Assembly: GCF_017306545.1 (NCBI RefSeq)
Contig: NZ_JAFKID010000008.1
Location: 62,001-126,000, forward strand
DNA: 64,000 nucleotides
Direction of reading: 5' to 3'
Origin: Mesorhizobium sp.
GTDB taxonomy: Bacteria > Pseudomonadota > Alphaproteobacteria > Rhizobiales > Rhizobiaceae
This document shows, in pieces, positions 8,224 through 16,530 of the stretch (positions are counted from its first letter, which is position 1; every line of letters starts with the position of its first letter). The position numbers and the translations under genes are program-made. A model generated the notes under the pieces. It saw only the letters and a list, made by a program, of their open reading frames with translations, did no database searches and was not told the origin of the DNA.

Positions 8224-9330
8224 TCATGACGCCACCCAGCGGGAGAAAAGCGACGTGGACAGCGCTCGGCCGGCCGAGGTTTCGCGGATGACGAGTTCGC
8301 CCGATTCCACCCGGCCGCCCATGCCGGCGAAGGTGTCGCGCATCAAGGCGTGGGTGGCGAAGAACGAGGCGCGGATGGAATAGGCGGTCAGCACGACGGC
8401 GAGCGGTTTTGGCGTGAGGATGGACCGGCATAGATCGGCCAGCGCCGGCAGATGCTCGAACAGTTGCCAGACCTCGCCCTTGGGACCGCGGCCGTAGGCG
8501 GGCGGATCGAACAGCACGATGTCGTAGCGCGACCCGCGGCGCTCCTCGCGCTCGGCGAACTTCATCGCGTCCTCGACGATCCAGCGGATCGGTTTGTCCG
8601 TAAGACGGGCGACCTCCTGGTTCTCGCGCGCCCAGCCTATCGCCTTCTTCGAGGCGTCGACATGGGTGACCTCGGCGCCGGCTTTCGCCGCGACCAGCGA
8701 GGCGAGGCCGGTATAGCCGAACAGGTTGAGCACCTTCACCGGCCGTTTCGCGTCGCGGATCAGGCCCGCCATATGGTCCCAGTGCGAGGCCTGTTCGGGG
8801 AAGACGCCGACATGGCGGAACGAGGTGAAGCGACCGAGATAGTCGATGCCGTCGTGCTTCATCGGCCATGTCTCGCCGAGCGGCGTCGTCGGAAAGCGCC
8901 AGCGGCCCATGCCTTCCTCGTCGGTGTCGCCGGTGAAGATCGCGTCGGCCTTGTTCCATTCCTTTTCCGGCCATGCCGGTTGCCAGATCGCCTGCCCCTC
9001 GGGGCGCACGATCCGGTAGGGGCCGTATTGCTCCAGCTTGCGGCCGGCGCCCGAATCCAGCAGCGCATAGTCGGCGTTGGGCTGGACTTCGAGGATGAGC
9101 GGCAGCTTTTCCGCCGGCAGGGCGCCTTCGCGGCGGGAAAGCGGACGCGGGGCCATCGACGGCCGGTCCTGCGGGGCGGACTTCGGCGCGGGTTCGTGCT
9201 GGCGGGCCGGCCGGTCCCCAGCCTCATGCTGCCGGGCTTGCCGGGGGGAAGGCTGGCGGTCGTCGCGCCGCCTGTCGCGGGGGGATTTCAAGGCGTGCCG
9301 TTCTCCGGACTGGTCGGCCGCTTCTGCCAT
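8224..9330 (-). CDS. Class I SAM-dependent RNA methyltransferase (RlmI/RlmL-like)
   Basis: This 368-residue protein starts with about 60 polar, Arg/Gln-rich residues that are probably disordered. The Rossmann methyltransferase domain follows. KVLNLFGYTGLASLVAAKAG (about 202-221) is motif I for SAM binding, VTHVDASKKAIGWARENQEV follows, and DIVLFDPPAYGRGPKG carries the DPPxxG-type catalytic loop found in RlmI-like rRNA methyltransferases. The specific rRNA base is not predictable. It lies upstream of the TrmH-like gene, a pairing seen in related genomes, with a palindromic element between. The ATG at 9330 is the first good start. Confidence 0.85.
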   Translation of the reverse strand: MAEAADQSGERHALKSPRDRRRDDRQPSPRQARQHEAGDRPARQHEPAPKSAPQDRPSMAPRPLSRREGALPAEKLPLILEVQPNADYALLDSGAGRKLEQYGPYRIVRPEGQAIWQPAWPEKEWNKADAIFTGDTDEEGMGRWRFPTTPLGETWPMKHDGIDYLGRFTSFRHVGVFPEQASHWDHMAGLIRDAKRPVKVLNLFGYTGLASLVAAKAGAEVTHVDASKKAIGWARENQEVARLTDKPIRWIVEDAMKFAEREERRGSRYDIVLFDPPAYGRGPKGEVWQLFEHLPALADLCRSILTPKPLAVVLTAYSIRASFFATHALMRDTFAGMGGRVESGELVIRETSAGRALSTSLFSRWVAS

Positions 9331-9419
9331 AGCGCCTTGCCCGGCGCAACAAAACCCGGATTGAAGGCCGGAACTTTGCAGGGAGCGTGGAGCGACCTAT
9401 CCTGCCAGGAGGAGGCCCC

Positions 9420-10103
9420 ATGTCACGCTCCGAACGCCTGCTCGACCTCGTCCAGACGCTGCGCCGCCACCGCCGGCCGGTGAGCGGGCGGGCGCTGGCC
9501 GCCGAACTCGGCGTCTCGATCCGCACGCTCTATCGCGACATCGCCACCTTGCAGGGGCAGGGCGCGCCGATCGAAGGCGAGGCGGGGTTGGGGTACGTCC
9601 TGAGACCCGGCTTCTTCCTGCCGCCGCTGATGTTCAGCGAAGACGAGGTCGATGCGGTCATCCTCGGCCTGCGTTTCGTTTCGCGGCGCGGCGACGAGCA
9701 ATTGGCAAAGACGGCCGAAAACGTGCTGGCCAAGATCGAGGCCGTGCTGCCGGCCGGGACGGAAGGCGCGGCGGCCAGCGCCTTGCTGTCCGGGCCGTTC
9801 GACAAGAGCACGGCCGGACTCGTCGCGACGATCCGCAAGGCGATCCGGGCGGAAGAAAAACTGGCGCTTTCCTACACGGACAAGAAGGGCAGGTCTTCGC
9901 AACGCGTCGTGTGGCCGGTCGTCGTTGGTTACTTCCAGGGCTATGAGATCATGGCCGCATGGTGCGAGACGCGCGGCGACTTCCGTCATTTCCGTTTCGA
10001 CCGCATCGGGTCGGTGAAGCCGACCGGCCTGCGCATGCCGAAACGGCATCGCGTGCTGCTCGCCGAATGGCGGCTGAACGAGGACCTCGACGAATTGCTG
10101 TGA
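9420..10103 (+). CDS. HTH and WYL domain transcriptional regulator (YafY family)
   Basis: The 227-residue DNA-binding protein has an N-terminal winged helix (RLLDLVQTLRRHRRPVSGRA, then LAAELGVSIRTLYRDIATLQ) and a C-terminal WYL-type ligand-binding region (about 130-205, with ALSYTDKKGRSSQRVVWPV). WYL regulators usually sense small ligands or nucleic-acid products and can be activators or repressors. The ATG at 9420 is chosen because AGGAGG lies 6 bp before it. The VOC gene follows 66 bp downstream on the same strand, so it is a natural candidate target or partner. Confidence 0.88.
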   Translation: MSRSERLLDLVQTLRRHRRPVSGRALAAELGVSIRTLYRDIATLQGQGAPIEGEAGLGYVLRPGFFLPPLMFSEDEVDAVILGLRFVSRRGDEQLAKTAENVLAKIEAVLPAGTEGAAASALLSGPFDKSTAGLVATIRKAIRAEEKLALSYTDKKGRSSQRVVWPVVVGYFQGYEIMAAWCETRGDFRHFRFDRIGSVKPTGLRMPKRHRVLLAEWRLNEDLDELL

Positions 10104-10169
10104 CGGCTGCTGCCGGAAACTGACAGCGGGCGGTTTTACCTTCGGGGCATCGAAACCGGAGAAAAAACC

Positions 10170-10541
10170 ATGCCCAACTTCGTCATCCTCTATGTCGACA
10201 GTCCCGAAAAGAGCGGCGCCTTTTATGCCGCGCTGCTCGGCCGCCAGCCGGTCGAGACCTCGCCGACCTTCGTGCTGTTCGTCTTCGACAACGGCTTCAA
10301 GCTCGGCCTGTGGTCGCGCCATACGGTGGAGCCGGCGGTGCAGGCGGCCGGCGGCGGTGCGGAAGTGGTGATCGCCGTGGATACGCCGGCTTCCGTGGAT
10401 GCCACCCATGCCGACTGGGCGGCGCGGGGGCTGTCCATCGCGCAGGCGCCGACCGACATGGATTTCGGCCGCACTTTCGTCGCGCTCGATCCCGACGGGC
10501 ATCGGCTGCGCGTCTATTGGCTGAGCGACAATCCGGCATAG
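10170..10541 (+). CDS. VOC (glyoxalase/dioxygenase fold) family protein
   Basis: This 123-residue cytoplasmic protein has the paired beta-alpha-beta-beta-beta layout of the vicinal oxygen chelate superfamily. It opens with FVILYVDSPEKSGAFYAALL and closes with FVALDPDGHRLRVYWL. The superfamily includes glyoxalases, extradiol dioxygenases and antibiotic-binding proteins; this one is close to the short PhnB/glyoxalase-like type. Substrate is unknown. GGAG lies upstream of ATG 10170 at a normal distance. Probably cotranscribed with the WYL regulator. Confidence 0.8.
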   Translation: MPNFVILYVDSPEKSGAFYAALLGRQPVETSPTFVLFVFDNGFKLGLWSRHTVEPAVQAAGGGAEVVIAVDTPASVDATHADWAARGLSIAQAPTDMDFGRTFVALDPDGHRLRVYWLSDNPA

Positions 10542-10587
10542 GAAGAGACGCGGCAGGTTGGCCGCGCCTGTAGGTCGGGGCGGCGCG

Positions 10588-10836
10588 CTATTCCACCAAG
10601 ATGCGCGCTTCCCGCGCCGCGGCGACGAAAGCCTCGCGAGCCTGTTCAGCCGCCTGGCTGCTGCCGTTGAGGACGTGCTGGCACAGGCGCCGCGCTTCGC
10701 TGAATTTCGGGGCGCCGCTATCGGGCCAATGGCCGTTCAGCGCTTCCAGCGCCTGCTTGGCGTTCATCACGTTGTGGATGTCGCCGATGATGCCGACGGC
10801 AATCGCAACGGGTTTCGTAAACCAGCCCTCAGACAT
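10588..10836 (-). CDS. DUF982 domain small protein
   Basis: The 82-residue protein matches the DUF982 pattern found almost only in rhizobia and relatives. W(F)xxPVAIAVG leads the domain, followed by NAKQALEALNGHWPDSGAPK and the conserved EARRLCQHVLNG. No biochemical role is known. ATG 10836 is chosen because GGAG stands 8 nt before it; the in-frame TTG at 10854 has no ribosome site. It is a single-gene unit facing the VOC gene. Confidence 0.8.
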   Translation of the reverse strand: MSEGWFTKPVAIAVGIIGDIHNVMNAKQALEALNGHWPDSGAPKFSEARRLCQHVLNGSSQAAEQAREAFVAAAREARILVE

Positions 10837-11261
10837 CGTCTTGTCTCCGGTCAACCGCTCCCACTCGAAATCTATGGTTGGCCAGGCCGGCCGTCAAAGC
10901 AGGCCGGTTCACTTTGTCGTTACATTCCGGATTGTTAGCCCGGCTCGAGTGCGAATGGAACATGCGTAGTTCCCTGAAGCGGTTCGTTGTCCAGAGGTGT
11001 CAATCCTCTCGTGTGGTTCGAATGGACGCCGAAGGGCTGAGTGGCCGTCACCGGCTTTGGCGGCAGCGCGACCTACTCCTGGACGCCTGCGCGCCTTCCT
11101 ACCGCCGCCCATAAAAAAGAGCGCACACTCCGGCGAGTTGCGCTCTGGCGGCCGCCCTATTTGGAGCCCGGCCGGGGCGATAAGGCGACACCGCCAACAT
11201 AGGCTCGTCGGGCCGTTGAGGCAAGGATGGCATGGCAGGTGCCGTACTGCTGCTGGCTCGC
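10837..11261. other. Gene-free stretch between DUF982 and the cyclodeaminase gene
   Basis: No credible protein is seen. It should hold the DUF982 promoter. GGAAC(ATGCGTA)GTTCC near 10957-10973 is a small inverted repeat. A tRNA-T-arm-like GGTTCGAAT near 11014 has no matching acceptor, D or anticodon arms. The right part ends in a strong minus-strand terminator (11111-11145). Confidence 0.6.
11111..11145 (-). terminator. Intrinsic terminator of the cyclodeaminase gene
   Basis: On the minus strand, GAGCGCA, a short spacer stem ACTC/GAGT and TGCGCTC form an 11-bp stem with one bulged base and a CCGG-type 4-nt loop. A run of six T (from A at 11113-11118) follows at once. It lies about 115 bp beyond the stop of the ornithine-cyclodeaminase-family gene. 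Confidence 0.85.
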
Positions 11262-12224
11262 TTACGGCTTCAGCGCGCGGTAGACGGCGATGCCGGCGGC
11301 GAGATCCTCCAAGGCCGCGCCCACCGATTTGAACAGGGTGATTTCATCCGCGCTTTCGCGGCCTTTCTTCTGTTCGCGCGCCAGTTCGGCCAGTTCGGCG
11401 ACGATATCGGCCTCTTTCAACACGCCGGAGGCCAGCGGCTTGACGATGTCGCCGGCTTCCTTGGTGGCGCCGGCGCGGGTGTCGACAAAGACGCGGGCGC
11501 GAGAAATCGCATCGTCGTCGGCCTCGCGCATGGCGGGCGTGAAGCCGCCGACCAGATCGACATGTGCGCCGGCTTTCAGCAGCGCGCCCTTGACCAGCGG
11601 CGTCTGCGAGATGGTGGCGGAAGAGACGATATCGGCCTGACCGAGTTCCGCCTCGAGATCTGAAGCCGCTTCGGCGGGAAGGCCGGCGGCGCGCAATTCG
11701 GCCGCGACCTTTTCGGCGTTGGCCGGCGTGCGGTTCCAGATGCGGATTTTTTCGATCGGGCGCACGGCCGAATGGGCTTTGGCGAGGAAGGAAGACAGCG
11801 CGCCGGCGCCGATCACCAGGAGCCGCGCGGCGTCTTCGCGGGCGAGGTAGGACGCGGCGAGCGCCGAGGCCGAGGCCGTGCGCCATTGCGTCAGCCGTTG
11901 GCCGTCGATCAGTGCCTGCGGTTCGCCGGTGGCGCCGTCGAGCAGCAGGTAGAGGCCCATCACGGCCGGCTTGCCGACCGCGTTGTTGTCGGGCGAAACG
12001 GTGACGATCTTGACGCCGATATGGCCGTTCTTGGCCGCGTCAGCCTTGAAGTCGGTCCAGGCCGGCATCAAGAGCAGCGTCGAACCGGCGCTGCCGGGGC
12101 GTTCCACCGCATGATGATGGCGCACCGGCTGCACGGCGCCGTCGCGGAAGGCGTCGCGCAGAACCCCCACCAGGCCGGGAAAGGTGAGGGCGCGGTCGAC
12201 GTCTGCGGCCGAAAACTGGAGCAT
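11262..12224 (-). CDS. Ornithine cyclodeaminase/mu-crystallin family protein
   Basis: This 320-residue cytoplasmic NAD(P)-binding enzyme belongs to the OCD/mu-crystallin family, which includes ornithine and alanine cyclodeaminases and ketimine reductases. LMPAWTD and HIGVKIVTVSPDNNAVGKPA are followed by GATGEPQALIDGQRLTQWRT, a typical OCD stretch. The Rossmann fingerprint ARLLVIGAGALSSFLAKAHS and the following RIWNRT are also clear. The start is ATG 12224 with GAGG 6 nt upstream; codons further upstream overlap lapA and lack family similarity. It may work on proline, lysine or imino acid derivatives; the substrate is not resolved. Confidence 0.87.
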   Translation of the reverse strand: MLQFSAADVDRALTFPGLVGVLRDAFRDGAVQPVRHHHAVERPGSAGSTLLLMPAWTDFKADAAKNGHIGVKIVTVSPDNNAVGKPAVMGLYLLLDGATGEPQALIDGQRLTQWRTASASALAASYLAREDAARLLVIGAGALSSFLAKAHSAVRPIEKIRIWNRTPANAEKVAAELRAAGLPAEAASDLEAELGQADIVSSATISQTPLVKGALLKAGAHVDLVGGFTPAMREADDDAISRARVFVDTRAGATKEAGDIVKPLASGVLKEADIVAELAELAREQKKGRESADEITLFKSVGAALEDLAAGIAVYRALKP

Positions 12225-12255
12225 GGAAAACCTCGGATTGGAGGGACGCGGCGCG

Positions 12256-12606
12256 TCAGTCCGGCGCTTTTGGCAAGGCCGGACCGGAGGAAGGGGCGGG
12301 ACCGGCCGGCGCGGCTGGCGTGCGGGCGAGCGCCTGGCGAAGATTCTCGGCCTCGGCGCCGCGCTGCCGGGCCAGCTTGCGGTGGCGGCCCTGCCGTACC
12401 CAGGTGACGAGGCTGCCGATGGCGAGGCCGAGCGCCAGCGCGGCAAACAGGAAGACGAAGAAAGGCAAGGTGACGGTCAGGCCCGGATTGCCGGGGTTGA
12501 ACGGATCGACGGTGAAGGCGACCATCTCGCGGTTGGCGACCGCCAGCGCGATAAGAACGATCGCCAGCGGTACGAAGACCACGATGAGGATGAAGCGGTT
12601 GATCAT
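12256..12606 (-). CDS. lapA: LapA (DUF1049) family inner-membrane protein
   Basis: The 116-residue protein has two membrane segments (about 4-24 and 46-66) linked by a short loop, then a basic cytoplasmic region and a Pro/Ala-rich tail. The layout NRFILIVVFVPLAIVLIALA and the ANREMVAFTVDPF stretch fit the LapA/DUF1049 family. In E. coli LapA works with LapB in lipopolysaccharide assembly control; no lapB is present here, so the role is inferred from the family only. It sits 32 bp downstream of ihfB, an arrangement typical of the order. Confidence 0.85.
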   Translation of the reverse strand: MINRFILIVVFVPLAIVLIALAVANREMVAFTVDPFNPGNPGLTVTLPFFVFLFAALALGLAIGSLVTWVRQGRHRKLARQRGAEAENLRQALARTPAAPAGPAPSSGPALPKAPD

Positions 12607-12638
12607 GGCTTTTTCCGTCGCCGGACCGGCATCGCGGC

Positions 12639-12923
12639 CTATTTGTCGCCGTTCAGCCGCTCGCGCAATTCCTTGCCGGTCTTGAAGAAGGGCACCCACT
12701 TCTCCTCGACCTCGACCGATTCGCCGGTGCGCGGGTTGCGGCCGGTGCGCGCCGGGCGGTTCTTCACCGAAAAGGCGCCGAAGCCGCGCAATTCGACCCG
12801 GTTGCCGTCGGCGAGCGCATCGGTGATCTCGTCGAAGACGGCGCCGACGATGTTCTCGACGTCGCGCAGGAACAGATGCGGATTGCGCGTGGCGATGATC
12901 TGCACAAGCTCAGACTTGATCAT
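12639..12923 (-). CDS. ihfB: Integration host factor beta subunit
   Basis: At 94 residues this is full length. IHF-beta pairs with IHF-alpha to bend DNA sharply, for example at sigma-54 promoters, recombination sites and origins. [20 protein letters not shown] opens the protein, [20 protein letters not shown] carries the DNA-inserting arm, and NPRTGE with the intercalating proline is present. The start ATG 12923 gives MIKSEL, the standard N-terminus. It lies between sppA and lapA on the same strand and is probably cotranscribed with one or both. Confidence 0.96.
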   Translation of the reverse strand: MIKSELVQIIATRNPHLFLRDVENIVGAVFDEITDALADGNRVELRGFGAFSVKNRPARTGRNPRTGESVEVEEKWVPFFKTGKELRERLNGDK

Positions 12924-13001
12924 GCGGTGTCCCCGTTTGGCAAAGGCGGTCAAAAATATGAGGATGATTTTATTTGCTTTTTCCGGAAGATGGCAAGCGG
13001 G

Positions 13002-13958
13002 TCAAGGGTGCCAGACGGAAACGAGACCGTCAAGGAACAAGCGGTCGGCGCCGATCTCGTCGAGCACGCCGGCGCTGCCTTCCGGCAGGCCGAGCGCGCG
13101 CGCCACGGTGCGCGCCAACGCCTTTGAGAACAGCCAGCCGCCGTTACGTCCGGTGTCCTTCCAGTCGACGACCTTGAGCTTGGCGTCGACGCCCTTGGTC
13201 GCCAGCCAGGCGATCGCCTGATCCTCGCCGCCAACCTCGTCGATCAGCTTTTTGGCGAGTGCCTGGCGGCCGGTGAAGATGGAGCCGTCGGCCAGGGCCA
13301 GCACCTGATCCCTGGTCATGCCGCGGCGTTCGGCGACGATGCCGACGAACCAGTCGTAGCTGTCCATGATGAGTTTTCGGACCATTGCGCGCTCTTCGTC
13401 GGTCGTCGGATTGAAGGGTGAGGGCTCGGCTTTCAGCGGCGAGGACTTCACCTCTTCCAGCTTGACGCCGATCTTGTCCATCAGGCCTGTGACGTCGGGA
13501 TACTGGATGAGCACGCCGATCGAGCCGACGATGGAGGATTTGCGCGCGACGATGTGGTCGGCCGCCGAGGCGATCATGTAGCCGGCGGAGGCCGCCAGCG
13601 TGCCGACCTGGGCGACGACCGGCTTGTCGGCGGCGAGCTTGCGGACCTCGTCGAAGATGGCCTCGCCGCCGGCGGTGGTGCCGCCGGGCGAATCGACGGT
13701 CAGGATGACGCCCTTGACCTGCGCGGACTTGCGGATTTTCTCCAGCCGTTCGATCAACTCGTCGTTTTCGGTGATGGTGCCTTCGATCTTGACGCGGGCG
13801 ATGTGATCGGCCGCCGCGCCGCCGGCCTCGCCGTTCCAGAACCAGGCGGCGAGCGCCGCGATGCCGAAGGCTGCGACGGCGAAGGCCGCGACGCGCCAGA
13901 AGGTGAGCTTGCGCCGCAGGCGGCGGCGGTCGATCAGGTCGTCGGCTCTGAACGTCAT
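13002..13958 (-). CDS. sppA: Signal peptide peptidase SppA, short form
   Basis: This 318-residue inner-membrane serine protease degrades leftover signal peptides. An N-terminal membrane anchor (about 20-41) precedes the ClpP-like peptidase domain. The nucleophile is S124 in GTLAASAGYM and the general base is K176 in SSPLKAEPSPF; the 52-residue gap matches the Ser-Lys spacing of Bacillus SppA. ILTVDSPGGTTAGGE forms the oxyanion part. It is 78 bp upstream of ihfB on the same strand. Confidence 0.93.
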   Translation of the reverse strand: MTFRADDLIDRRRLRRKLTFWRVAAFAVAAFGIAALAAWFWNGEAGGAAADHIARVKIEGTITENDELIERLEKIRKSAQVKGVILTVDSPGGTTAGGEAIFDEVRKLAADKPVVAQVGTLAASAGYMIASAADHIVARKSSIVGSIGVLIQYPDVTGLMDKIGVKLEEVKSSPLKAEPSPFNPTTDEERAMVRKLIMDSYDWFVGIVAERRGMTRDQVLALADGSIFTGRQALAKKLIDEVGGEDQAIAWLATKGVDAKLKVVDWKDTGRNGGWLFSKALARTVARALGLPEGSAGVLDEIGADRLFLDGLVSVWHP

Positions 13959-14290
13959 GAGATGTCTCTTCGTTTCCGGCGGACGTTTTAAAGCATGAGC
14001 CGGGCGAGGGCCATCGCTTTCGATGCCGTCCGCGTGCGGCAGGATCGACAGGAGCCGGATGGATGATTATTCTCCTTCGGCGGTTCGCGATGCGCTGAGG
14101 CAGTAGCGCGGGCCTAAAACGGCCCCTTGCCGGGGCAGTGCGACCTTCGGTTCTTGCGCTGTTCTGGCGACGTTTTCCGCGGGGGAAAGGAAAGCGTCAC
14201 ATTTTTGCGGTTTTCCTTCGCTTGTGCTTGCTTGAGCGGCAGGTCGAACCAATTTATAGGCCATCGACCGCGAAGAATTCGGGAACGACC
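13959..14290. other. Divergent regulatory region between sppA and lptC
   Basis: No protein of note is visible on either strand. It should hold the promoters for the minus-strand sppA unit and the plus-strand lptC unit. The best plus-strand promoter is at 14232-14260. GGGCCTAAAACGGCCC near 14110 is a small inverted repeat. Confidence 0.55.
14232..14260 (+). promoter_or_regulatory. Candidate sigma-70 promoter for the lptC operon
   Basis: TTGAGC at 14232-14237 and TATAGG at 14255-14260 are separated by exactly 17 bp. The predicted start of transcription is about 24 bp before the lptC ATG. Each hexamer matches the consensus at four positions. Confidence 0.5.
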
Positions 14291-14995
14291 ATGTTGGCGC
14301 GCACGACAGATACCGGCAGCGATCCCGCCGCCGTACGCGAAGAAGCGCCGCCTTCGACCCGCGCGGCCGCCTTCGGCCGGGCGCAGCGGCATTCGCGGCG
14401 CGTGCGGGCGCTCAAGTTCGTGCTGCCGGTGACGGCAGCCGTCATCGCGCTCGCCTTTCCGATTTATTCCTATCTCGTCACGCCGCCGGCCATTTCGGTG
14501 AAGGCGGACGACACCGCCTTTGCCGACGGCAAGCTGGTGATGGCCAACCCCCAGCTTGCCGGCGTCACCAAGGATAACCTGCCCTACGCGATGAGCGCAG
14601 CACGCGCTATCCAGGACGTCGCCAGCGAGAACGTCATCGGACTGGAAGGGATAAACGCCAAGCTGCCGGTCGATCCGGCGACCTCGGCGGTGGTGAAGGC
14701 GGCACACGGCACCTATAACCGCGACGCCAATACGCTGGAACTCAGCAAGGACATCGTGGTGACGACCAGCGACGGCATGGTCATGAAGCTGCAATCGGCC
14801 TTCCTCGATATGGGCAAAGGTACTATGAAGACCGGCGATCCCGTCGACATCACGTCCAAGGGCTCGCGTATCCAGTCGGATACGATGTCGGCCACAGATG
14901 GCGGCAAGACACTGGTTTTCGAAAAGCGCGTGCGTGTCGAGATCGACCCCGCCGCGACGAAGGACAAGAGCGGAGAGGCCGATGCGGCGCATTGA
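14291..14995 (+). CDS. lptC: LPS export protein LptC
   Basis: LptC is the bitopic inner-membrane protein that takes lipopolysaccharide from LptB2FG and passes it to LptA. The 234-residue protein has a short cytoplasmic N-terminus, one membrane segment (about 47-66, VLPVTAAVIALAFPIYSYLV) and a periplasmic beta-jellyroll. AHGTYNRDANTLELSKDIVV and GDPVDITSKGSRIQSDTM fit the family. The ATG at 14291 gives the standard short N-terminus; the upstream open frame has no similarity. It overlaps lptA by 14 nt. Confidence 0.9.
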   Translation: MLARTTDTGSDPAAVREEAPPSTRAAAFGRAQRHSRRVRALKFVLPVTAAVIALAFPIYSYLVTPPAISVKADDTAFADGKLVMANPQLAGVTKDNLPYAMSAARAIQDVASENVIGLEGINAKLPVDPATSAVVKAAHGTYNRDANTLELSKDIVVTTSDGMVMKLQSAFLDMGKGTMKTGDPVDITSKGSRIQSDTMSATDGGKTLVFEKRVRVEIDPAATKDKSGEADAAH

Positions 14996-15539
14996 GGGAA
15001 TGAAGCTTGCTGCCGCGGCGCTGGCGCTGCTCGTGGCGGGGCCGGCTTTGGCGCAGTCCGGCGCCAACAGCACGATGTCGGGCCTGAAGCTCGACAACAA
15101 GCAGCCGATCCAGATCGAGAGCGACAAGCTCGAGGTCCAGCAGGAACAGAACCTCGCCATCTTCACCGGCAACGTCAACGTCGTGCAGGGTACGACCCTG
15201 ATGAAGGCCGGCAAGATGACGGTCTATTACGTCAAGGGCGCGGGCTCAGCCGCCACCGGCTCGGCCAACATCGATCACCTGGAGGTAGACGACAAGGTCT
15301 ATATCAAGACCGAGACGCAGGTCGCCACCGGCGACAAGGGCACCTTCGACATGAAGAGCCAGGTTTTCACCCTGTCGGGGCAGAAGGTGGTGCTGTCGGA
15401 AGGTACCAACGTGCTGGTCGGCTGCAAGCTCACCGTGCAGATGAACACCGGGCTTGCCCAGGTGGACGGCTGCGGGGGCAGCGGCGGCTCAAGTGGCCGG
15501 GTGATGATGTCGATCACGCCCGATTCGCAGAAGCCCTGA
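14982..15539 (+). CDS. lptA: LPS transport periplasmic protein LptA
   Basis: This 185-residue periplasmic protein builds the LPS bridge between LptC and the outer-membrane LptD. A signal peptide ([20 protein letters not shown], ending PALAQ) is followed by an OstA-like domain: [20 protein letters not shown], then [23 protein letters not shown] 14982 is preferred because GGAG lies 6 nt upstream within the end of lptC; the ATG at 15000 is too close to its only purine-rich stretch. Two cysteines near the C-terminus (GCKLTV, DGCGG) could form a disulfide. Confidence 0.9.
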   Translation: MRRIEGMKLAAAALALLVAGPALAQSGANSTMSGLKLDNKQPIQIESDKLEVQQEQNLAIFTGNVNVVQGTTLMKAGKMTVYYVKGAGSAATGSANIDHLEVDDKVYIKTETQVATGDKGTFDMKSQVFTLSGQKVVLSEGTNVLVGCKLTVQMNTGLAQVDGCGGSGGSSGRVMMSITPDSQKP

Positions 15540-15544
15540 CCTGC

Positions 15545-16345
15545 ATGGCGTGGCTGTCGAAGGAAACACCCGGCGAACCGGCGGCGCCGGCCATGTCGGC
15601 CGCCGACCGGGCGTCCAAGCTCAAGGGCACGCTGATCGCGCGTGGCCTGACCAAGAGCTACAAGGGCCGCACCGTGGTCAATGGCGTGTCGCTCGGCGTG
15701 CGCGCCGGCGAGGCGGTCGGCCTGCTCGGCCCCAACGGTGCCGGCAAGACGACCTGTTTCTATATGGTGACGGGCCTGGTGCCGGTCGACCAGGGCACCA
15801 TCGAGATCGACGGTTTCGACGTCACCGCCATGCCGATGTACCGGCGCGCGCGGCTCGGCATCGGCTATCTGCCGCAGGAGGCCTCGATCTTCCGCGGCCT
15901 GTCGGTCGAAAACAACATCCGCGCCGTGCTGGAGGTGGTGGAAAAGAGCCGCAAGGAGCGCGACAGGACGCTGGACGAGCTTTTGGAGGAATTCCACATC
16001 GGCCATCTGCGCAAGGCGCCGTCGATGGCGCTGTCGGGCGGCGAGCGGCGACGGCTGGAAATCGCCAGGGCGCTCGCCACCAAGCCGGCCTACATGCTGC
16101 TCGACGAACCGTTCGCCGGCATCGACCCGATCGCCGTCGCCGATATCCAGCAACTCGTGCGCCACCTGACGGCGCGCGGCATCGGCGTGCTCATCACCGA
16201 CCACAATGTGCGCGAGACGCTGGGGCTGATCGACCGCGCCTACATCATCCACGCCGGCCAGGTTCTGACCCATGGTCGCGCCGAAGAAATCGTCGCCAAT
16301 CCCGACGTGCGCCGGCTTTATCTCGGCGAGGCGTTTACGCTTTAG
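15545..16345 (+). CDS. lptB: LPS export ABC transporter ATP-binding protein LptB
   Basis: LptB is the cytoplasmic ATPase that powers LPS extraction by LptFG. The 266-residue protein has Walker [10 protein letters not shown] near 62, the signature [16 protein letters not shown] near 164, Walker [13 protein letters not shown] near 185, and the H-loop in [12 protein letters not shown]. The N-terminus has about 30 extra residues compared with E. coli LptB, a common alphaproteobacterial feature. It begins 5 bp after lptA. The permease genes lptF/lptG are not in the window, as expected for this order. Confidence 0.95.
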   Translation: MAWLSKETPGEPAAPAMSAADRASKLKGTLIARGLTKSYKGRTVVNGVSLGVRAGEAVGLLGPNGAGKTTCFYMVTGLVPVDQGTIEIDGFDVTAMPMYRRARLGIGYLPQEASIFRGLSVENNIRAVLEVVEKSRKERDRTLDELLEEFHIGHLRKAPSMALSGGERRRLEIARALATKPAYMLLDEPFAGIDPIAVADIQQLVRHLTARGIGVLITDHNVRETLGLIDRAYIIHAGQVLTHGRAEEIVANPDVRRLYLGEAFTL

Positions 16346-16461
16346 GCGACGGATTCGGCGAGATCGGCTTCCGTTGGCGGCCGGTTCGGTTTGTACCGGC
16401 GTCGTTCCCCCATGCGCATGGCCCCTAACGTTCCGGTAAGCCGGTTCTGCTAGCTGTCTGC

Positions 16462-16490
16462 TTGACAAGCAAAAGCCGGGCCAGTTTCAT
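16462..16490 (+). promoter_or_regulatory. Candidate sigma-70 promoter for rpoN
   Basis: A perfect TTGACA at 16462-16467 is followed after 17 bp by TTTCAT at 16485-16490, which matches four of six -10 positions. The predicted start is about 34 bp before the rpoN ATG. It would allow rpoN expression apart from the lpt genes. Confidence 0.45.
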
Positions 16491-16530
16491 CCCGGCCTAT
16501 TCCGTCGCAGGACGAGGCATCCGGACCGCC

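Noticed and set aside
10985..11030. tRNA-like stretch with GGTTCGAAT and an 11-bp hairpin in front
   Set aside because: Only a T-arm-like string is present. No acceptor stem, D-arm or 7-base anticodon loop can be drawn on either strand.
16462..16530. Upstream TTG start for rpoN, 23 codons before the ATG
   Set aside because: The TTG is part of a perfect TTGACA -35 sequence, and the added residues have no counterpart in sigma-54 proteins.
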